In this document: positions 55,852-64,000 of the stretch, in pieces
Layout of the letters: every line of letters starts with the position of its first letter
Position numbering within the stretch: the first letter of the stretch is position 1
Assembly (NCBI RefSeq): GCF_900156545.1
Contig: NZ_FTNW01000007.1
Coordinates: forward strand, 1 to 64,000
Origin: Aquipseudomonas alcaligenes
GTDB lineage: Bacteria; Pseudomonadota; Gammaproteobacteria; Pseudomonadales; Pseudomonadaceae
Reading direction: 5' to 3'
DNA length: 64,000 nt
Made by a program: the position numbers and the translations under genes
The notes under the pieces: model-generated
The model's input: only the letters and a program-made list of their open reading frames with translations
Told to the model about the DNA's origin: nothing
The model's database searches: none

Positions 55852-56366
55852 ATAGCGCGCAGGGCGATGCCGGTCAGGGCCAGGCCCAGACAGGGCAGCC
55901 ACACCCAGCGCGCTTCCGAGGCCAGCACATCCAGTCCGCGCTGGCTGAAGAAGTTGTGCACGAAGGGTGAGACCTCGATCGGCCGCCAGGGCAGGAAGAA
56001 TCGCTGCTCGCTCCAGGGCCACAGCCAGGCGACGCCCAGGCCGCCGTCGGTGGCGGCGTCCAGCAGGCTGTGCGAGGCGCACGCCAGGGCGATCCAGGTA
56101 AAGGCCTTGAACGGGCCACACTTGAGCAGGCGGCAGCACAGCGCGCCCAATACTCCGCTCAGGCCGGCAAACAGCAGCGAATGACTGAAACCACGGTGGC
56201 CGAAGGCATCGGCATAGGCGATGCCGAACTTGAAGGCCAGCACATCGGCATCGGGCAGCAGGCTGAACAGCAGGCCGGCCAGCAGCAGTCGCGGAGGTAT
56301 TACCCGCGGCCCCAGCGCCACTCCCAGGGCCAGGACCGGCAGCGGGTGGGTAATGAGGGTGGTCAC
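55794..56366 (-). CDS. Membrane metal-dependent hydrolase, YdjM family
   Basis: 190 residues with about five hydrophobic segments. Family motifs: LLFSLLPDADVLAFKFG, FGHRGFSHSLLFAG and CASHSLLDAATDGGLGVAW, whose His/Asp residues are the putative metal ligands. Ending ARLSNACRPANRRASAP lies opposite the last codons of waaA, a 58-nt convergent overlap. ATG 56366 overlaps the upstream membrane-protein stop by 4 nt (ATGA), so the two are probably co-transcribed. In E. coli ydjM belongs to the SOS regulon; no LexA box was looked for with confidence here. The biochemical role is unknown. Confidence 0.82.
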   Translation of the reverse strand: MTTLITHPLPVLALGVALGPRVIPPRLLLAGLLFSLLPDADVLAFKFGIAYADAFGHRGFSHSLLFAGLSGVLGALCCRLLKCGPFKAFTWIALACASHSLLDAATDGGLGVAWLWPWSEQRFFLPWRPIEVSPFVHNFFSQRGLDVLASEARWVWLPCLGLALTGIALRAIYARLSNACRPANRRASAP

Positions 56367-57874
56367 GAGTGTTCGTGCATGCGCGCCAGCTGGCGCTCCA
56401 GCAGCGAAGGGTAGGGCTCCAGCAGGCGTTCGACACAGCTGGCGCCTTCCGGGCTGGCGATGGCGCGGATGCGCGCGCGCTGGCGCAGCAGCGGGTCGTC
56501 GGCGACGCTGCGCTGCACCAGCAGCAGGTTGCGGCTGTGCTGGGCCAGGGCCAGGGCATCCTGGGCCGCCTCGCTCAGCAGCAGTTCGGCCTGACTCGGG
56601 CTGATCGCCTCGTCGCTACGGGTCAGGCCCAGCTGCAGTTGCAGGGTAATGCCGCTGTCGGCCACCTCGATCTGCAGGGCATGGCCGAGGGCGCGCATCA
56701 GTTCGCCGCAGCACAGGGCGTGGGTCAGGTAGTCGTCGCCGCTGTGCTCGCTGCTGAACAGCATCAGGCTGCTGCCGTCACTGAGGGTGAACAGCTTGCC
56801 CTGGTACAGCGCGGCAGCCTGCTCCAGGCAGTCGCGATAGCGCTGCAGCAGTTCCATCAGACGCGCGCGCGGCAAGTGGCGGAGTTGTTCCTGGGCGCCG
56901 AGCTGGATCGCCAGTACGGCGCTGCTGATGTGCTGCGCCGGGGCGCTGGCCACTGGCGCGCTTTGCGCCGGTGCGGGTACTTCGCTCTGCATGTCGCGCA
57001 GGTCAGCGAAGGGGTCGTCGTCTTCGGGCGCCGCAGCCGCGGCGGCCTGGCGCGGGCTCTGTTCGTCGAAGTTATCGGCGTAGTCGGTACTGGTGCGCAG
57101 GTCCGGCATGTCGAAGCCGGGCTCGTGCGCGTCGTTGTCCTCGAAAGGCTGCTCGTCGAACTGCGGCTCCGGCTCCGGCTTCTCCGGTACCAGGCGTGCC
57201 TGCAGCTGGCGCGCCAGATCGCCGATCTCGTCCTGGCGGCCGGCGCCGGGTGCGGGGTCGTCCGGATCACGCAGCCACACGCGCAGCTGCAGCAGCGGAG
57301 TGGAGATGTGGCGGCCCAGGCGCAGGCTGAGCGACAGGGCCAGCGCCAACAGGATCAGGCTGAGCAGGCCCATGCTCTGCAGGCTGATGGTCATCGGTTG
57401 CTGGAACTGCCGCATGTCCAGGCTGATGCGCAGCTGCCCGGCGATCACTTCCTGAAAGGTGATGGGCGTGGAGTAGAGCCCCTCCGACTCGCCGAGAATG
57501 CTCTGCGTTGGGCGCGAGCCGGCCTCGGCGAGGATGCGGTTGTCCACGCTGTAGATGGCGGCGTGGGCGACCAGCGGATTCTTCGCCAGGTTGCTGAGCA
57601 GCACATTGAGGCTGAGGATGTCGTTGGACACCAGCAGCTCGGTGGCCGAGGCGGCGGTCTGTACGGTCAGGCTCTGGCCGAGGGCATCGGCCTGCTGCTG
57701 CATGGCCTGCTTGAATTGCATGCCCATCACCCAGGCGTAAATCACCAGCGCCAGGGCGACCAGCAGCAGGCTGTGGCTGGCGATGCGCAGGGCGAGCGGC
57801 ACGCGGCGCTGGCGCAGGGCATTGAACAGCAACAGGAAGAAATTGTCGGGTTTGACCTGAACGGGCCGGTTCAC
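56363..57874 (-). CDS. Two-helix membrane protein with HAMP-like region (PA4961/AhpA-like)
   Basis: 503 residues. The first membrane helix (about 24-50, ASHSLLLVALALVIYAWVMGM) and a second (about 165-190, MGLLSLILLALALSLSLRLG) frame a periplasmic sensor-like domain with SNDILSLNVLLSNLAKNPLV. After the second helix comes a HAMP-like segment ISTPLLQLRVWLRD, then an acidic low-complexity stretch rich in Glu, Pro and Asp (about 220-320). The C-terminal domain (about 330-500) I cannot name; it has no kinase, cyclase or chemoreceptor motif. GTG 57874 is chosen over upstream codons because VNRPVQVKPDNFFLLLFNAL fits the family start; uncertain. It is divergent from serB, as in PAO1 from memory. Confidence 0.75.
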   Translation of the reverse strand: MNRPVQVKPDNFFLLLFNALRQRRVPLALRIASHSLLLVALALVIYAWVMGMQFKQAMQQQADALGQSLTVQTAASATELLVSNDILSLNVLLSNLAKNPLVAHAAIYSVDNRILAEAGSRPTQSILGESEGLYSTPITFQEVIAGQLRISLDMRQFQQPMTISLQSMGLLSLILLALALSLSLRLGRHISTPLLQLRVWLRDPDDPAPGAGRQDEIGDLARQLQARLVPEKPEPEPQFDEQPFEDNDAHEPGFDMPDLRTSTDYADNFDEQSPRQAAAAAAPEDDDPFADLRDMQSEVPAPAQSAPVASAPAQHISSAVLAIQLGAQEQLRHLPRARLMELLQRYRDCLEQAAALYQGKLFTLSDGSSLMLFSSEHSGDDYLTHALCCGELMRALGHALQIEVADSGITLQLQLGLTRSDEAISPSQAELLLSEAAQDALALAQHSRNLLLVQRSVADDPLLRQRARIRAIASPEGASCVERLLEPYPSLLERQLARMHEHS

Positions 57875-57971
57875 AAAGCGCGGCTCTTCTCGAATGGAAT
57901 TGCCGCGCAGTATAACCACCACCCCCAGGCGGGCAAAGCGCCGCCCGTGCCCTGCGCCAGGCAAACCGGGT

Positions 57972-57977
57972 TAGAAT
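57972..57977 (+). promoter_or_regulatory. Possible -10 box of serB
   Basis: TAGAAT 44 nt upstream of the serB start, in the divergent gap with the membrane-protein gene. No clear -35. Confidence 0.35.
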
Positions 57978-58020
57978 GTGCGCCTTTTCGCTGACCTCTT
58001 TGCAAGCTGGAGTGTGCGCC

Positions 58021-59235
58021 TTGCGCGAAATCGTCCTGATCAATATCACCGGGGAAGATCGCCCCGGTCTGACCGCGGCCATCACCGGGGTGCTGGCACA
58101 GGGCGGGGTGAACATCCTCGATATCGGCCAGGCGGTGATCCACGACACCCTGTCGTTCGGCATCCTGGTCGAGATCCCGGATACCGAGCAGGCCTCGTCG
58201 GTGCTCAAGGACGTGCTGTTCACCGCCTACAAGCTAGACCAGCAGGTGCGTTTTACCCCCGTGTCGGAAGACGACTACCAGCAGTGGGTGGGTGGCCAGG
58301 GCAAGCCGCGTTATATCGTCACTCTGCTGACGCGCAAGGTCACGGCTGAACAGCTGCAGCGGGTCAGCTCGATTACCGCCAAGTACGGGCTCAACATCGA
58401 CCATATCGACCGTCTGTCCGGGCGCATGTCGCTGGACATGCCGGCCGATCAGGGCAAGGGCTGCATCGAGTTTTCCGTGCGTGGCGAGCCGGCCGATGCC
58501 GCCGCGCTGCGTGCCGAGTTCCTCAGCGTGGCCCAGGAGCTGAACGTCGACATCGCCTTCCAGCGTGACTCGGTGTTCCGCCGCAACCGACGCCTGGCGG
58601 TGTTCGACATGGACTCCACGCTGATCGAGGCCGAGGTCATCGACGAGCTGGCCAAGGCTGCCGGTGTTGGCGAGCAGGTGTCGGAGATCACCGAGCGCGC
58701 CATGCGTGGCGAGCTGGACTTCCGTGCCAGCTTCAAGGAGCGCCTGGCGCTGCTGCAGGGGCTGTCCGAGGATGTGCTGGAGGAAATCGGTGCCTCGCTG
58801 CGCCTGACCGAAGGCGCCGAGGTGCTGTTCGCCGAGCTCAAGCGCCTGGGCTACAAGACCGCCATCCTGTCCGGCGGCTTCACCTACTTCGCCAGGCAGT
58901 TGCAGGCCAAGCTGGGCATCGACTATGTGTTCGCCAACGAGCTGCAGATCGTTGATGGCAAGGTGACCGGCGTAGCCGTTGAGCCGATCGTCGACGCCCA
59001 GCGCAAGGCCGACCTGCTGCGCGAGCTGGCCGAGAAGGAAGGACTGCGTCTGGAGCAGACCATCGCCGTGGGCGATGGCGCCAATGACCTGCCGATGCTC
59101 GGCCTGGCTGGCTTGGGTGTGGCCTTCCGCGCCAAGCCGCTGGTCAAGCAGTCGGCCAAGCAGGCGATCTCCACCCTTGGCCTGGACGGCATTCTCTACC
59201 TGCTTGGTTATCGCGACCGCGACGGTCAGGACTGA
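58021..59235 (+). CDS. serB: Phosphoserine phosphatase
   Basis: 404 residues; last step of serine synthesis. The N-terminal half holds ACT-like regulatory domains (REIVLINITGEDRPGLTAAI and RYIVTLLTRKVTAEQLQRV), and the C-terminal half is a HAD phosphatase. Motif I is FDMDSTLIEAEVIDELA near residue 196 with nucleophile Asp, motif II is ILSGGFTYFA, motif III has KADLLRELA, and motif IV is VGDGANDLPMLGLAG near residue 351. The start is TTG 58021 with GGAG 8 nt upstream, giving the conserved REIVLINITG start; upstream in-frame codons look non-coding. A strong bidirectional terminator follows, shared with fimX. Confidence 0.95.
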   Translation: MREIVLINITGEDRPGLTAAITGVLAQGGVNILDIGQAVIHDTLSFGILVEIPDTEQASSVLKDVLFTAYKLDQQVRFTPVSEDDYQQWVGGQGKPRYIVTLLTRKVTAEQLQRVSSITAKYGLNIDHIDRLSGRMSLDMPADQGKGCIEFSVRGEPADAAALRAEFLSVAQELNVDIAFQRDSVFRRNRRLAVFDMDSTLIEAEVIDELAKAAGVGEQVSEITERAMRGELDFRASFKERLALLQGLSEDVLEEIGASLRLTEGAEVLFAELKRLGYKTAILSGGFTYFARQLQAKLGIDYVFANELQIVDGKVTGVAVEPIVDAQRKADLLRELAEKEGLRLEQTIAVGDGANDLPMLGLAGLGVAFRAKPLVKQSAKQAISTLGLDGILYLLGYRDRDGQD

Positions 59236-59247
59236 CCGAGCTGCCAC

Positions 59248-59277
59248 AAAAAAGCCCCGCGATCGCGGGGCTTTTTT
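59248..59277. terminator. Bidirectional terminator between serB and fimX
   Basis: AAAAAAGCCCCGC-GAT-CGCGGGGC-type palindrome with A and T tracts on both sides (AAAAAAGCCCCGCGATCGCG then GGGCTTTTTTT). It serves the convergent ends of serB (plus) and fimX (minus). Confidence 0.92.
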
Positions 59278-59288
59278 TACAGCGGGGA

Positions 59289-61355
59289 TTATTCGTCTCC
59301 GGCGGAGAAATCGTAATCCATCGACTGGCTGGGGCCCTGCAGGTAATGGCCCTGGATGTAGTTGACCCCGGCCTGCCAGAGGGTGGCCAGCACGCTGGCG
59401 CTCTCGACGAAGGGCACGATGGTCAGCTTGGCCTGGGCATGCAGGCTGGCCAGCAGGGTTTTCAGCGCCTCCTGGTTCTCCGCGTTGGACAGGTCCTGGG
59501 AGAAGGAGCCGTCGACTTTCACGAAGTCCACATTGAGGTGCTTGAGCGTGTTGAAGGGGTTCAGCGCGCAGCCGAACTGGCTCAGGGCGACCTTGCAGTG
59601 CAGCTCCGCCAGGCCTTGAGTCAACGCCTTGGCCTGCTTGAGGTAGGTCACGGCGTCGGTCTCGCCGATCTGGAACACCAGCGAGTCGGATGGCAGGCGC
59701 GCGGCCTTGAGGGCGACGCTGAGCCACGGCAGCAGGGTCTGGTCCTGCAGGCTGTTGGCCGACAGGTGCACGAACAGGCGAGTGTTGTGGCCCTTGCTGC
59801 GGTGCTCGGCAAGCAGTTTGATCGAGTTGAGGATCACCCAGCGATCGATCTTCTCGGCCAGTCCGGCGTTCTTGGCGGCGCCAAGGAAGTCACCCGGCGG
59901 TACTTCCTCGCCCTGCTGGTTGAGCAGGCGCAGCAGTACTTCATAGTGTTCGTCGCTGTCACCGCGCAGGCTGATGATCGGCTGGAACAGCAGGCGGAAG
60001 CTGTTGTTCTCCAGCGCGTGCTGGACCATGGCCACCAGATTGCCGCGGTTGGCGGCGGCGGCCAGTTCGTCGGCCGGGTTGTAGACCTTGATCGCGTTGC
60101 CTTCCAGCTCGTCGGCGCAGCGATGGGCGCGGTCGATGACTTCCTGGGCCTTGCTGGTCTGCTCGCTGAGGCCGGCGATGCCCACCGACAGGGTGGTCTG
60201 CACGGTGCGCCCGGCGACATCGAACAGGTGGCCTTCGATCTTCTTCAGCAGCGGCTTGAGTTGTTCCTGCAATTGCTGGGGCGTGACATCCGCCAGCAGG
60301 GCGGTGAATACATCGTCACCGAAGCGCGCCAGTTGCGCCGTTTCGCCGAAGTGGGCGCGCAGCAGGTTGGCCAGGTCGGTGAGCAGGATATCGATGCCGG
60401 CCAGACCGACTTCGCCGATAGCCTCGCTGTAGCGGTCGATGCAGATGTAGGCCAGGCTCGAGACCTGATTGTCGTTGATGGCGCGCTGGGCGGCGCCATC
60501 CATCAGCTCGAGGAAGTGCGAGCGATTGAACAGGCCGGTGACCAGGTCCTGGCTGCTGATCTCGCGCAGCTTTTCCTCCAGCTCGGCGTTGTCCGCTTCC
60601 GCGCGGATCACCACCTGGATGCAAGGCTCGCCGTCGTAGGTGGCCGGCGAGAAGCTCATGCGCGACTGGAAGCGCTGGCCGTCTGCCCTGATTCCGCCGC
60701 AAGCCAGTTCGGCATTGCCTTCGGCGCTTGAGTAGTTCTTCAGGAAGTCCTTGAAGGCGGCCTGATCCTCGCTGGCGATCAGGTCGATCATCGGCATACC
60801 TTCCAGCTCGTCACCGTCCTCGTAGTCGAACAGTTTGAGGTAGGCGCGGTTGGCGTAAATGTGCATGCCATCGTGGACGTAGGTGATGGCGTCCACCGAG
60901 CTGTCGAGCAGCAGTTGGCAGCGTTTCTCCGCCTCGCGCAGCGCCACTTCGGCGGCGCGGCGGGCGCGACGCTCTTCGTGGTTGGCCAGCTCGCGGTTGG
61001 CCACCAGAATCAGGCGCTCGTCTTCGCCCTGCGGCAGGGCGTCCTGGGCGCCGAGCATCAGGGCTTCGGTAATGGCGTCGGAGTCGTTGCCGGCGACCAG
61101 CTGGATGACCGGGATATCCTTGGCCTGGCGGCGAATGGCGGTGATCGCTTCGCTCGGGTCAAGGTGCTCGCTGGAGGGGGCACTGATCAGCAGGTCCCAG
61201 CTCTGTTGCAGGGCCTCGGCGAGGTTGTCGCTGGAGGTGATGCGGTGAACGCGCGTGGCGCGGCCAGCGTTACGGAACAGGCTGACCAGGCGCTCGGCCT
61301 CGTTCTGCGAATCTTCGAGGATCAGCAGCCGTATGGTTTTTTTTTCGATGGCCAT
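59289..61355 (-). CDS. fimX: c-di-GMP-binding twitching-motility protein FimX
   Basis: 688 residues. FimX localises to a cell pole and promotes type IV pilus assembly. Domain order: a degenerate response-regulator domain (about 8-130, LILEDSQNEAERL), PAS (about 150-265, DAITYVHDGMHIYANRAYLKLF), degenerate GGDEF (about 270-425; FGDDVFTALL in place of GGDEF), and degenerate EAL (about 440-688) with EVL in YEVLLRLLNQQGE. The EVL and lost metal ligands mean it binds c-di-GMP without cleaving it, as known for P. aeruginosa FimX. HLSANSLQD, FVKVDGSFSQDLS and GHYLQGPSQSMDYDF are typical. It lies directly upstream of the PilZ-like gene's end and is flanked by the shared terminator. Confidence 0.94.
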   Translation of the reverse strand: MAIEKKTIRLLILEDSQNEAERLVSLFRNAGRATRVHRITSSDNLAEALQQSWDLLISAPSSEHLDPSEAITAIRRQAKDIPVIQLVAGNDSDAITEALMLGAQDALPQGEDERLILVANRELANHEERRARRAAEVALREAEKRCQLLLDSSVDAITYVHDGMHIYANRAYLKLFDYEDGDELEGMPMIDLIASEDQAAFKDFLKNYSSAEGNAELACGGIRADGQRFQSRMSFSPATYDGEPCIQVVIRAEADNAELEEKLREISSQDLVTGLFNRSHFLELMDGAAQRAINDNQVSSLAYICIDRYSEAIGEVGLAGIDILLTDLANLLRAHFGETAQLARFGDDVFTALLADVTPQQLQEQLKPLLKKIEGHLFDVAGRTVQTTLSVGIAGLSEQTSKAQEVIDRAHRCADELEGNAIKVYNPADELAAAANRGNLVAMVQHALENNSFRLLFQPIISLRGDSDEHYEVLLRLLNQQGEEVPPGDFLGAAKNAGLAEKIDRWVILNSIKLLAEHRSKGHNTRLFVHLSANSLQDQTLLPWLSVALKAARLPSDSLVFQIGETDAVTYLKQAKALTQGLAELHCKVALSQFGCALNPFNTLKHLNVDFVKVDGSFSQDLSNAENQEALKTLLASLHAQAKLTIVPFVESASVLATLWQAGVNYIQGHYLQGPSQSMDYDFSAGDE

Positions 61356-61421
61356 GGGGTTTTGCTTGGAAGGCGCCGAGGAACGGGCGCAAAAAGACGA
61401 CGGATGGTCTGTTCGGGCAAT

Positions 61422-63233
61422 CTACAGCGACTTCCAGAGTGAGTCAAAGTCTTCGTCCCCACTCTTGCCAGGGGCTTTCGCGGCTGTGACGGAGGTCCCG
61501 CTGGGGGGCTTTGCTTCACCCAGAATGCGGTACTCGAACTGGCTGAAACTAGCGGTGCTGGTCTGTTTGCGACTGAGTATGGCACGAGTCTCGTCACCGC
61601 TCAGGTTGATCACTACCTTGTGGCTTTCCTGGAACGGCAGGCGCGGCGTGATCAGGGTCGCTGGGCGCGAAATCACGCGGATTTCAGGTAGCAGCAGGGC
61701 GCGCAGGTACTGACTGTTCTGTTCACTCTTGCGCACCAGTTGCACGCCGCAGGGCTGGGCATGTGGAGCTATCAGCTCGATGCCCATCTGCGTGCCGCCG
61801 CCGCGCACCTGGCGAATCCAGCGCACCACGGCGACGCTCCAGCCCTGCCCGGGGGTGTCCTGGATGCCCAGCAGTTCGCCGGCCTGGAGCTGGCTGGGAA
61901 CTTCGCGCGGCCAATTCAGGCAATAGCCGCCAGGGCTGTGGTTGATGATTGGCAGCTCATAGCTGGGGTAGCTCTCGCCAGTCTCCTCTGCGGTCTGGCT
62001 GGCACCTTTTGCCGGTTTGAACTGGATATCCTCCATCTGCAGGCCCAGCTCCCAGTGACTTTCGCGCTGGGCATCGAAGGCGCTGGCCCAGACGTCGGGG
62101 CCGCCGCTGCCGATGTTGCTGGTCTTGAACTGGGCGCTACGTGGCGCCGCTTCGTGCTTGAGCAGGTCGGAGAAGCTGCGTTGCCCGGCGAGATTGAAAT
62201 GCAGGGCCGACATGCCGATGCACAGCGTCAGGCTGCCGCGGCCGGGGGTTCGCTGGAAAGTGCGTTCGGCGATGTCGCCCCAGGCTGAGGCCAGGTGTTG
62301 CAACAGTTCGCTGGGCATGCCTTCGGGAACCGACAGGCGTGAGCCTTCCACGCTCTCGGGAGGAAGCAGCAGGTGCTCCTTGAGTGCATCGACCAGCGCG
62401 TGCGGGTCCAGGCCGATTAGGTGGTTTAGTTCGGTGGCGCCGAACAGCGATTTGTAGCGTGGGGGGCCGTCCAGCTGTGGGGCAACAGCAAACAGGCTGG
62501 TCGGTTCGTCGGCGCGCCGCAGCGAAGCCAGCTGGCTCCAGCTTTCCAGGGCTTCGGCCAGGCGTGCGATACCGCTCTGGCGCATCTGGTTGCAGCGAGC
62601 GCAGCCCAGCAGCAGGGCGGCGATGTAGATTTGTTCCAGGCTCTGGCTTGTGCCGTTGTGGGCCAGGCTGTCGCGCACCTGCGCGCGCTGCAAGCCGTGT
62701 TGGCGGGCGATGCGGTACAGCTGATGCAGCTCCAGCCAGAGCCCCTCTGGCACCGGGCAGTACAACTGGGTGGAGCGCACCAGTGGGCCGTACAGGCAAT
62801 GGCTGGCGCGCTGCAGGGCCACGGCGAGTAATTGCGCCCGCTCCTTGGCAAAGCTCGGCAGTTCTTCGGTGACGATCAGCTTGTAGCCCATGGCCAGGTG
62901 GTTCTGCAGGGCCTGGCAGAGGTTGGCGACCTTGCGTGGGCGCTCGTCAAGCACGATGGACTGGTTGAGGAAGTGCCGCGACAGATGGCTGCACACGAAG
63001 TGCACCTCAGGGCGCAACAGTTCGAGCAGCTGCAGACGATTGTCGCCGGGGGTGATCAGCTGGTTCAGCTCGGTCAGGCACTGGTAGAGCTGGCGGGCTG
63101 TCTCACCGATGTTGGCCTTCGGCAAGGCGGCGAGCCAGCGTTTCATGTCCCTGGGATTCGCGTCGCAGAGAGACAGCCCCTGTTTGTCGGGGGTGGGTAC
63201 GCGCAGGAGCAGGTGGAGGCTCTGTTTATCCAT
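61422..63233 (-). CDS. PilZ-like domain protein of unknown function (PA4958-like)
   Basis: About 603 residues. Residues about 1-300 are helical without a motif I know. Near 415-530 lies a PilZ-like segment: ELPIINHSPGGYCLNWP fits the (D/N)xSxxGxxL motif, followed by GELLGIQDTPGQGWSVAVVRWIRQVRGGGTQMGIELI. A beta-rich end with RPATLITPRLPFQESHKVVI and QFEYRILGEAKPPSG closes the chain. The RxxxR motif needed for c-di-GMP contact is not obvious. ATG 63233 (MDKQSLHLLLRV) is preferred over ATG 63269, but neither has a strong ribosome site. It is next to fimX and on the same strand, so a role in c-di-GMP or pilus control is reasonable but unproven. Confidence 0.72.
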   Translation of the reverse strand: MDKQSLHLLLRVPTPDKQGLSLCDANPRDMKRWLAALPKANIGETARQLYQCLTELNQLITPGDNRLQLLELLRPEVHFVCSHLSRHFLNQSIVLDERPRKVANLCQALQNHLAMGYKLIVTEELPSFAKERAQLLAVALQRASHCLYGPLVRSTQLYCPVPEGLWLELHQLYRIARQHGLQRAQVRDSLAHNGTSQSLEQIYIAALLLGCARCNQMRQSGIARLAEALESWSQLASLRRADEPTSLFAVAPQLDGPPRYKSLFGATELNHLIGLDPHALVDALKEHLLLPPESVEGSRLSVPEGMPSELLQHLASAWGDIAERTFQRTPGRGSLTLCIGMSALHFNLAGQRSFSDLLKHEAAPRSAQFKTSNIGSGGPDVWASAFDAQRESHWELGLQMEDIQFKPAKGASQTAEETGESYPSYELPIINHSPGGYCLNWPREVPSQLQAGELLGIQDTPGQGWSVAVVRWIRQVRGGGTQMGIELIAPHAQPCGVQLVRKSEQNSQYLRALLLPEIRVISRPATLITPRLPFQESHKVVINLSGDETRAILSRKQTSTASFSQFEYRILGEAKPPSGTSVTAAKAPGKSGDEDFDSLWKSL

Positions 63234-63383
63234 ACCGGGAGAGGTCCGTGACAGCTGGGCGGCGTCCATGCCGCCGGTTTTTTCGGAACTCTAGCAGCAT
63301 CGGGGCGCGGTCGCAGCTCGCTGCCCGGCAGATGCGGAGTCGTATGCGTTCTGACTGCGCACCTTGTCGGATGTTCCTTGTGC

Positions 63384-64000
63384 TTAGACCTGCGGCGTGG
63401 CGAGCGCCTGGCCCATGCGCACCGGAGTGCCGGCGGCGAGGTTCTCGGCCCACTGCACCTGCTGCGGTCCGAACAGGACGATGGCGGTGGAGCCGAGCTT
63501 GAAGCGGCCCAGTTCGCCGCCTTTGCTCAGTTCGATGGCAGCGCGCGCCGCCTCGTCGTAACGAGTGGTTTTCAGTTCGCGCTTCGGTGGCGTGACCAGG
63601 CCGGCCCAGACCGTTTCCACGCTGGCCACGATCATGGCGCCAACCAGTACCACGGCCATCGGCCCGCGCTCGGTGTCGAACAGGCAGACCACGCGCTCGT
63701 TGCGGGCGAACAGCTCGGGCACGTTCTCTGCGGTGGTCTGGTTGACCGAGAACAGCCGGCCCGGCACGTAGACCATTTCCTTCAGGGTGCCGGCCAGCGG
63801 CATGTGCACGCGGTGATAGTCCTTGGGCGACAGGTAGATGGTGGCAAAGTCGCCGCCCATGAAGGGCTTGGCGCGTTCGGCATCACCACCGAGCAGCTCC
63901 AGTACGCTGAAGCTGTGGCCCTTGGCCTGGAAGCAGCGGCCCTGCTCGATCGGGCCGAGCTGGCTGACCGCGCCGTCGGCCGGGCAGAGAATGGCGCCGG
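63384..64000 (-). CDS. psd: Phosphatidylserine decarboxylase (5' end beyond window)
   Basis: About 205 C-terminal codons are in the window; the gene runs off the right edge. It makes phosphatidylethanolamine from phosphatidylserine at the inner membrane. The start of the visible part reads GAILCPADGAVSQLGPIEQG, followed by FMGGDFATIYLSPKDYHRVHMPLAG. The family's self-cleavage motif is in GRFKLGSTAIVLF (LGST; the Ser becomes the pyruvoyl group of the alpha chain). The ending is WAENLAAGTPVRMGQALATPQV. It is on the same strand as, and upstream of, the PilZ-like gene, as in PAO1 from memory. Confidence 0.95.
   Translation of the reverse strand, partial: GAILCPADGAVSQLGPIEQGRCFQAKGHSFSVLELLGGDAERAKPFMGGDFATIYLSPKDYHRVHMPLAGTLKEMVYVPGRLFSVNQTTAENVPELFARNERVVCLFDTERGPMAVVLVGAMIVASVETVWAGLVTPPKRELKTTRYDEAARAAIELSKGGELGRFKLGSTAIVLFGPQQVQWAENLAAGTPVRMGQALATPQV

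Overview
The window is a chromosomal stretch of a high-GC Pseudomonas, probably of the P. aeruginosa/mendocina/alcaligenes side of the genus. From memory the backbone order follows P. aeruginosa PAO1 roughly from PA5023 down to PA4957: selO, mscK, a cation/proton antiporter, an acyl-CoA dehydrogenase, rlmJ, msrA, dipA, aceFE, glnE, ilvE, the LPS core cluster, msbA, hldE, waaA, serB, fimX and psd. The species cannot be fixed from the sequence alone.

Layout. 0-10.2 kb: start of an orphan type VI Hcp gene, selO, mscK, antiporter, acyl-CoA dehydrogenase (all minus) and rlmJ (plus). 10.2-16.3 kb: a six-gene block (TRAP solute-binding protein, small chemoreceptor, HD-GYP protein, PadR regulator with a divergent FAD oxidoreductase, YjfB-like small protein) between rlmJ and msrA, which I remember as neighbours in PAO1. 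16.3-29.1 kb: msrA, dipA, a small secreted protein, aceF-aceE, glnE, ilvE. 29.1-50.2 kb: LPS assembly. This holds inner-core heptosyltransferases waaF and waaC, waaG, the heptose kinase waaP, four more kinase-like proteins, an extra GT9-like protein, a carbamoyltransferase, outer-core transferases, a WaaL-type ligase, msbA, mig-14 and dnpA homologues, and hldE. 50.2-55.9 kb: a conserved unknown, aldo/keto reductase, FAD oxidoreductase, SMR pump with divergent LysR, and waaA. 55.8-64 kb: YdjM-like and membrane proteins, serB, fimX, a PilZ-like protein, and psd running off the end.

Functional threads. Most of the centre builds lipid A-core: hldE makes ADP-heptose, waaA adds Kdo, waaF/waaC add heptose, WaaP and related kinases phosphorylate, the carbamoyltransferase decorates, outer-core transferases extend, MsbA flips and WaaL ligates. 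The genes from waaC to the tandem kinase overlap by 1-4 nt, so they look like one operon. A second thread is c-di-GMP and motility signalling (DipA, HD-GYP, FimX, PilZ-like, YjfB-like, chemoreceptor).

The most unusual signal is non-coding. Three long, highly self-complementary elements fill gaps in the LPS cluster (29104-29268, 30320-30581, about 39301-39424). Two share a core but have different, compensating stem sequences. The third fills the waaF-waaC gap with a multi-branched fold whose mismatches in the two long arms are all G.U wobbles. One supplies the start region of a glycosyltransferase gene. Paired palindromic operators were also found at aceE/glnE and at the PadR/oxidoreductase divergence. 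No tRNA, rRNA, CRISPR array, intact IS or prophage was seen.
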